NCBI GenBank assembly: GCA_900618425.1
Contig: UZAN01041063.1
Coordinates: 1 to 23,464 of the forward strand
Length of the DNA: 23,464 bases
Direction of reading: 5' to 3'
Source of the DNA: Echinostoma caproni
Lineage: Eukaryota > Platyhelminthes > Trematoda > Plagiorchiida > Echinostomatidae
A model generated the notes under the pieces. That model was not told the DNA's origin. It was given only the letters and a program-made list of their open reading frames with translations, and did no database searches. Positions 20,784 to 23,464 of the stretch are shown here, piece after piece; positions within the stretch are counted from its first letter, which is position 1, and the number at the start of each line of letters is the position of its first letter. The position numbers were made by a program, and so were the translations under genes.

Positions 20784-20800
20784 CAGGTTCTGATGGAGTT
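20776..20800. repeat. Perfect 11-bp inverted repeat, 3-nt loop
   Basis: AACTCCATCAG (20776-20786) and CTGATGGAGTT (20790-20800) are exact reverse complements separated by GTT. On the minus strand the hairpin contains the stop codon of one frame and the ATG of the next. There is no T-run, so it is not a bacterial-type terminator. Confidence 0.9.
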
Positions 20801-21112
20801 ATGAAAGTGTGGTGCAAAAGAAGTTAAGATGAAATTTGTAATGGAATTTATCACGGTAGTATGAACTCCAGAACGATTTAGGATGCAAAACGACAGGCTG
20901 CGGTTGTTAACGGAGATCAGGCAGTGAGTAATACGCGCTATAGGTGTTACGTCTAGAAAGAGCTCACGTTTCAGAGCAAATTCAACTTTAGAGTATCCCT
21001 TAACAAGGCGGTTATTTTCTAGTTCCGTGTGGTTGTTCAATCGTCCGTTGGCATTTATAATCGAAAGTGTGGCATTCATAACAATAAGACTATCGGCATA
21101 AATTAAAGCCAT
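20783..21112 (-). CDS. 109-residue open frame, unknown product
   Basis: An ATG-initiated minus-strand frame with a favourable start context (A at -3, G at +4). The peptide is Asn-rich and alternates hydrophobic and polar residues, with three NxT/S-type glycosylation sequons (NAT, NHT and NRS). It has no basic n-region plus hydrophobic core, so no signal peptide. I do not recognise a family. Its stop codon lies within a perfect 11-bp hairpin. No TATA box or acceptor is convincingly placed upstream. The length is near the chance limit for this composition, so it is a candidate exon or small gene only. Confidence 0.25.
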   Translation of the reverse strand: MALIYADSLIVMNATLSIINANGRLNNHTELENNRLVKGYSKVEFALKRELFLDVTPIARITHCLISVNNRSLSFCILNRSGVHTTVINSITNFILTSFAPHFHNSIRT

Positions 21113-22987
21113 TTTGGCACCATGAAATCACTTGACCAGGGGGGTCCGTGAAGCAATTTGTACAAAACAGGATTAGGTTGACCAACGAATTAATATTTCT
21201 CCTAAAACGGAACGTTATTTGAAGCAGTCAGCAGATCATTCAGAAACCACGTCATACAGAGGTCCCCAATTTGCATTTTCAGTGGAAACATTGTGCCACG
21301 ACTTGGAAGAATGACGAATGACATTTAGTTAGCGTATAATTACAATTTGATGAAATTTATTCTTTGCTCAATTAGTTGACTAGGCTTTTGGTTGTAATGC
21401 CAACTTATTCGATCCTTGGCAATGATTTCATAAAGTATATGAATTAGAGAAACAACAGTGTTTAAATTCAGATTTTATTTACTACGGCATAGGAGATAGA
21501 ATACCGATTTGTGAAAATCCCGGATGTTTCATTTGTTTTTGTCGGTCTACACGAACGCAAAGTACACGCTTATAAAGCGCAAAACTCATGAACAACGCCT
21601 TCGGTTGTTTGAGGTGTGCATGTGATCCGAAAACGAATAAATATTCATTCACCTTATTGTATTTCTCAAATAAAATCAAGTTTTCCACAGACACGATGAA
21701 TTTTCATTTCGAAATTGAATCACATCCTTCATTGCAATATTGCACCAATTCGTCAGGTTGTGAAGTTCCCAAAAGAGTCGTAACCCTGAAGGTTAGTGCT
21801 GAGATGAACGCGCACGAGCCTGGCATTAGGCTCGCAAAGATGAGATTCGTTATATCGTGTAAATCGAGAATATAAAAAACGGTGTGACCAGCTACCCGAT
21901 GGACAAGTGAGTAGCATGTTTGCTCTGAGCCTTTGAAGTCCCGTGTTAGATCACCAGTTAGGTTCATCGATTTGCACGGCTGACGAGTCCCAGCAGGTCA
22001 AAATAGCTGTGATGTTCTTCCTAGTTTCTCAGATTAGTCTTCATTTGTTATAAACACGACAAATTTCACCGTTGAAAATGAATTACGTTCTCCATTGCTT
22101 CCATGTAAAAAAAATCAAGTTCAGTTGACTTCCATTTTAGAAATACCCAGGCCTGTCGTGTTCTGCGGGATTGAATTCCCGAACTAAAAGGCTGATGTGA
22201 ATCGCTGATAACAATTCACTAAGCATACGTTTGGGTTGTTCAGGCTGACATTAGGGTCTCATTTACTCCTTTTGGATCGTTGGAGCTGAGGCTCAAGCTC
22301 GTTGATATTCCAGTCAAAGAACAGGCTAAATACAGGGCAGATCTAGTTATATATATACATCGCAATAACCTCATTTGTAACAACGATTAATTTTGTTTGT
22401 ACAGCTCTTCCCGGTTTGTCGCATCAAACCCACGCGCAAATATCGAATCATGCTATTGATTCATAAATGGAGTGAACCTGAATGCGATGTCTGAAGAAAT
22501 CTACGCGGTGTTACCAATGAAGTTTTTGCGACAAAAATACATGTCTTGGGTACAGGTATATGAATGAGGTGACATCAAATTACCGGATACGCATGCCTGA
22601 CGAGCGGCAAGAACCGCAAACCGGTCATGTGCTTCCGGAGAAATCTTGTCCAGTCATCCACATACTAGTTCTTGTAATAAATGCGTATATAAACTTTATA
22701 GATCCGGTACCGAAATAACACTGGGTTGAAAAAGATTTGCAGAAGCAGAACAGGGAGAAAACAACAAGGTGAAATAATGGGAATGACCACATTTTTACTT
22801 CCTCACTACACACAATTTGACCTGTTTTATTTGTTTCATTTATGATTGAATACAGAAAAAAGGTGCACTAACGGCATTGATTTCATTCATATTCCGCAGG
22901 TTCTTCAGCGAAATACACTTTGAATCTCTGAGACCCTAGGTGCGCAACCGGAAAGCCCCGACGGAAGCCAACTCCGAGCATCACTTC
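21113..22987. other. No supported gene
   Basis: Open frames at 21482-21694, 21588-21875, 21704-21967 and 22625-22813 overlap each other on opposite strands and are unrecognised. A short bulged hairpin (GAGCTGAGGCTCAAGCTC) lies near 22284-22301, and a short AT run near 22347-22358. Nothing else is supported. Confidence 0.5.
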
Positions 22988-23011
22988 TTCAAATTCAAAT
23001 TCAAATTCAAA
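22988..23011 (-). repeat. (TTTGAA)4 LINE 3' tail
   Basis: Four exact TTCAAA units on the plus strand, which are TTTGAA on the minus strand. They lie at the expected 3' terminus of the LINE. Confidence 0.9.
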
Positions 23012-23013
23012 TT

Positions 23014-23019
23014 TTTATT
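23014..23019 (-). promoter_or_regulatory. Poly(A) signal AATAAA at LINE 3' end
   Basis: AATAAA on the minus strand lies two bases before the (TTTGAA)4 tail. It may help end the element transcript, or it may be coincidental in AT-rich sequence. Confidence 0.4.
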
Positions 23020-23167
23020 ATGGGATATAACTTACAAAGACTTCGCTTTTACAAATCCCATAGGGTGTTTACACTTTGGTTCGGAACACGATTCACAATG
23101 TCACACACAGTACATTCATGAAATTACAGTAGTAAGGTAATGTTTTTGACGTGCAGAGGAGAATATA

Positions 23168-23464
23168 TTATGTAGTTGGGTGTTGAAAAGCAATGATTGC
23201 CAGTGCATCATCAAGCTGACGCTTGAAAGATACTAATGTCGGGGCACAGACCACGTGAGGGGGTAGAAAGTTCCATGTGCTGCACACTCTGACTGCAAAC
23301 GAGTGACGTCTGCAGTCAAGATGGCTCTTTTGGAGTGCCAAATTCAGCGGGTGCCCTCTGAGATGGACGTTGTGTGATAAAACGAACAGAGATTTACATG
23401 GATGGTTGGGTTGTTGGAAAACCCGATAGACTAGGATCATATCACCTCTGATTTGACGATATTG
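23168..23464 (-). CDS. LINE ORF2 C-terminus (partial)
   Basis: The frame is open to the window edge; the ATG at 23440 is internal, not a start. The segment is the region after the RT domain. It begins with a QIRGDMILVYRVF block, matching the LRGDLI-x-x-Y motif common near the end of Jockey/CR1 ORF2. It continues with LRGHPLNLALQKSHLD and ends with RRHSFAVRVCSTWNFLPPHV and VCAPTLVSFKRQLD, matching the widespread pattern F-x-x-RV-x-x-x-WN-x-LP-x-x-VV-x-AP-x-x-x-x-FK-x-x-LD. No frameshift or internal stop is present over about 98 codons. Whether the upstream domains are intact cannot be seen. Confidence 0.88.
   Translation of the reverse strand, partial: QYRQIRGDMILVYRVFQQPNHPCKSLFVLSHNVHLRGHPLNLALQKSHLDCRRHSFAVRVCSTWNFLPPHVVCAPTLVSFKRQLDDALAIIAFQHPTT

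Larger units (their letters stand above)
22988..23464 (-). mobile_element. 3' end of a second LINE, runs off window
   Basis: Reading on the minus strand from the window edge: the C-terminal end of a LINE ORF2 (stop at 23170-23168), about 150 bases of 3' untranslated sequence, AATAAA, and a (TTTGAA)4 tail at 23011-22988. The layout is that of a complete CR1/Jockey-group 3' terminus. The 5' part lies beyond 23464. The tail unit differs from the element at 9019-10291, so the two belong to different families. The visible coding part is uninterrupted, suggesting a younger copy. Confidence 0.88.

Noticed and set aside
22940..23140. Plus-strand frame containing FKFKFKFK
   Set aside because: It is the antisense reading of the LINE 3' tail and untranslated region.

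Overview
The window is AT-rich, non-coding-dominated animal DNA. It has no operons, rRNA, tRNA cloverleaf, CRISPR array or phage-like gene block. The two best-supported elements are remains of CR1/Jockey-group non-LTR retrotransposons. Their protein style, the AT-rich background and the short intron-like gaps suit a parasitic flatworm (trematode or cestode). That assignment is an inference from memory of such elements and is not proven. Single N bases at 6110 and 11367 suggest a draft assembly.

Layout. 1-2300: no supported feature. 2311-2860: a weak RNA-polymerase-III-promoter-like segment, then an LTR-like remnant with a polypurine tract, a palindrome and a poly(A)-signal hairpin. 4687-5052 (minus): a coding-like frame running into an (AT)n microsatellite. 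5488-6034: overlapping short frames, one with a signal-peptide-like start. 9019-10291 (plus): a 5'-truncated, frameshifted LINE ending in a (TTGAC)n tail. 11832-12664 (minus): three coding-like open frames whose stop codons lie in GTAA donor-like motifs, possibly exons of one gene. 13569-13865 (plus): a secreted-protein-like frame or a splice acceptor plus exon. 17845-17882: (GT)n. 18011-18703 (plus): a long reading frame with only three stops, probably a decayed coding region of unknown identity. 20065-21112 (minus): membrane-protein-like exon candidates, a possible 27-nt micro-exon and an 11-bp perfect hairpin. 22988-23464 (minus): the 3' end of a second LINE, running off the window, with a (TTTGAA)4 tail.

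Only the LINE fragments are secure by protein motifs. At this base composition open frames of about 110 codons occur by chance, so every other coding call is tentative and rests on splice-site fit, codon composition or protein character. I found no convincing new biological system. The best leads are the 11.8-12.7 kb exon cluster, the 18.0-18.7 kb decayed frame, and the 20.0-21.1 kb membrane/micro-exon candidate.
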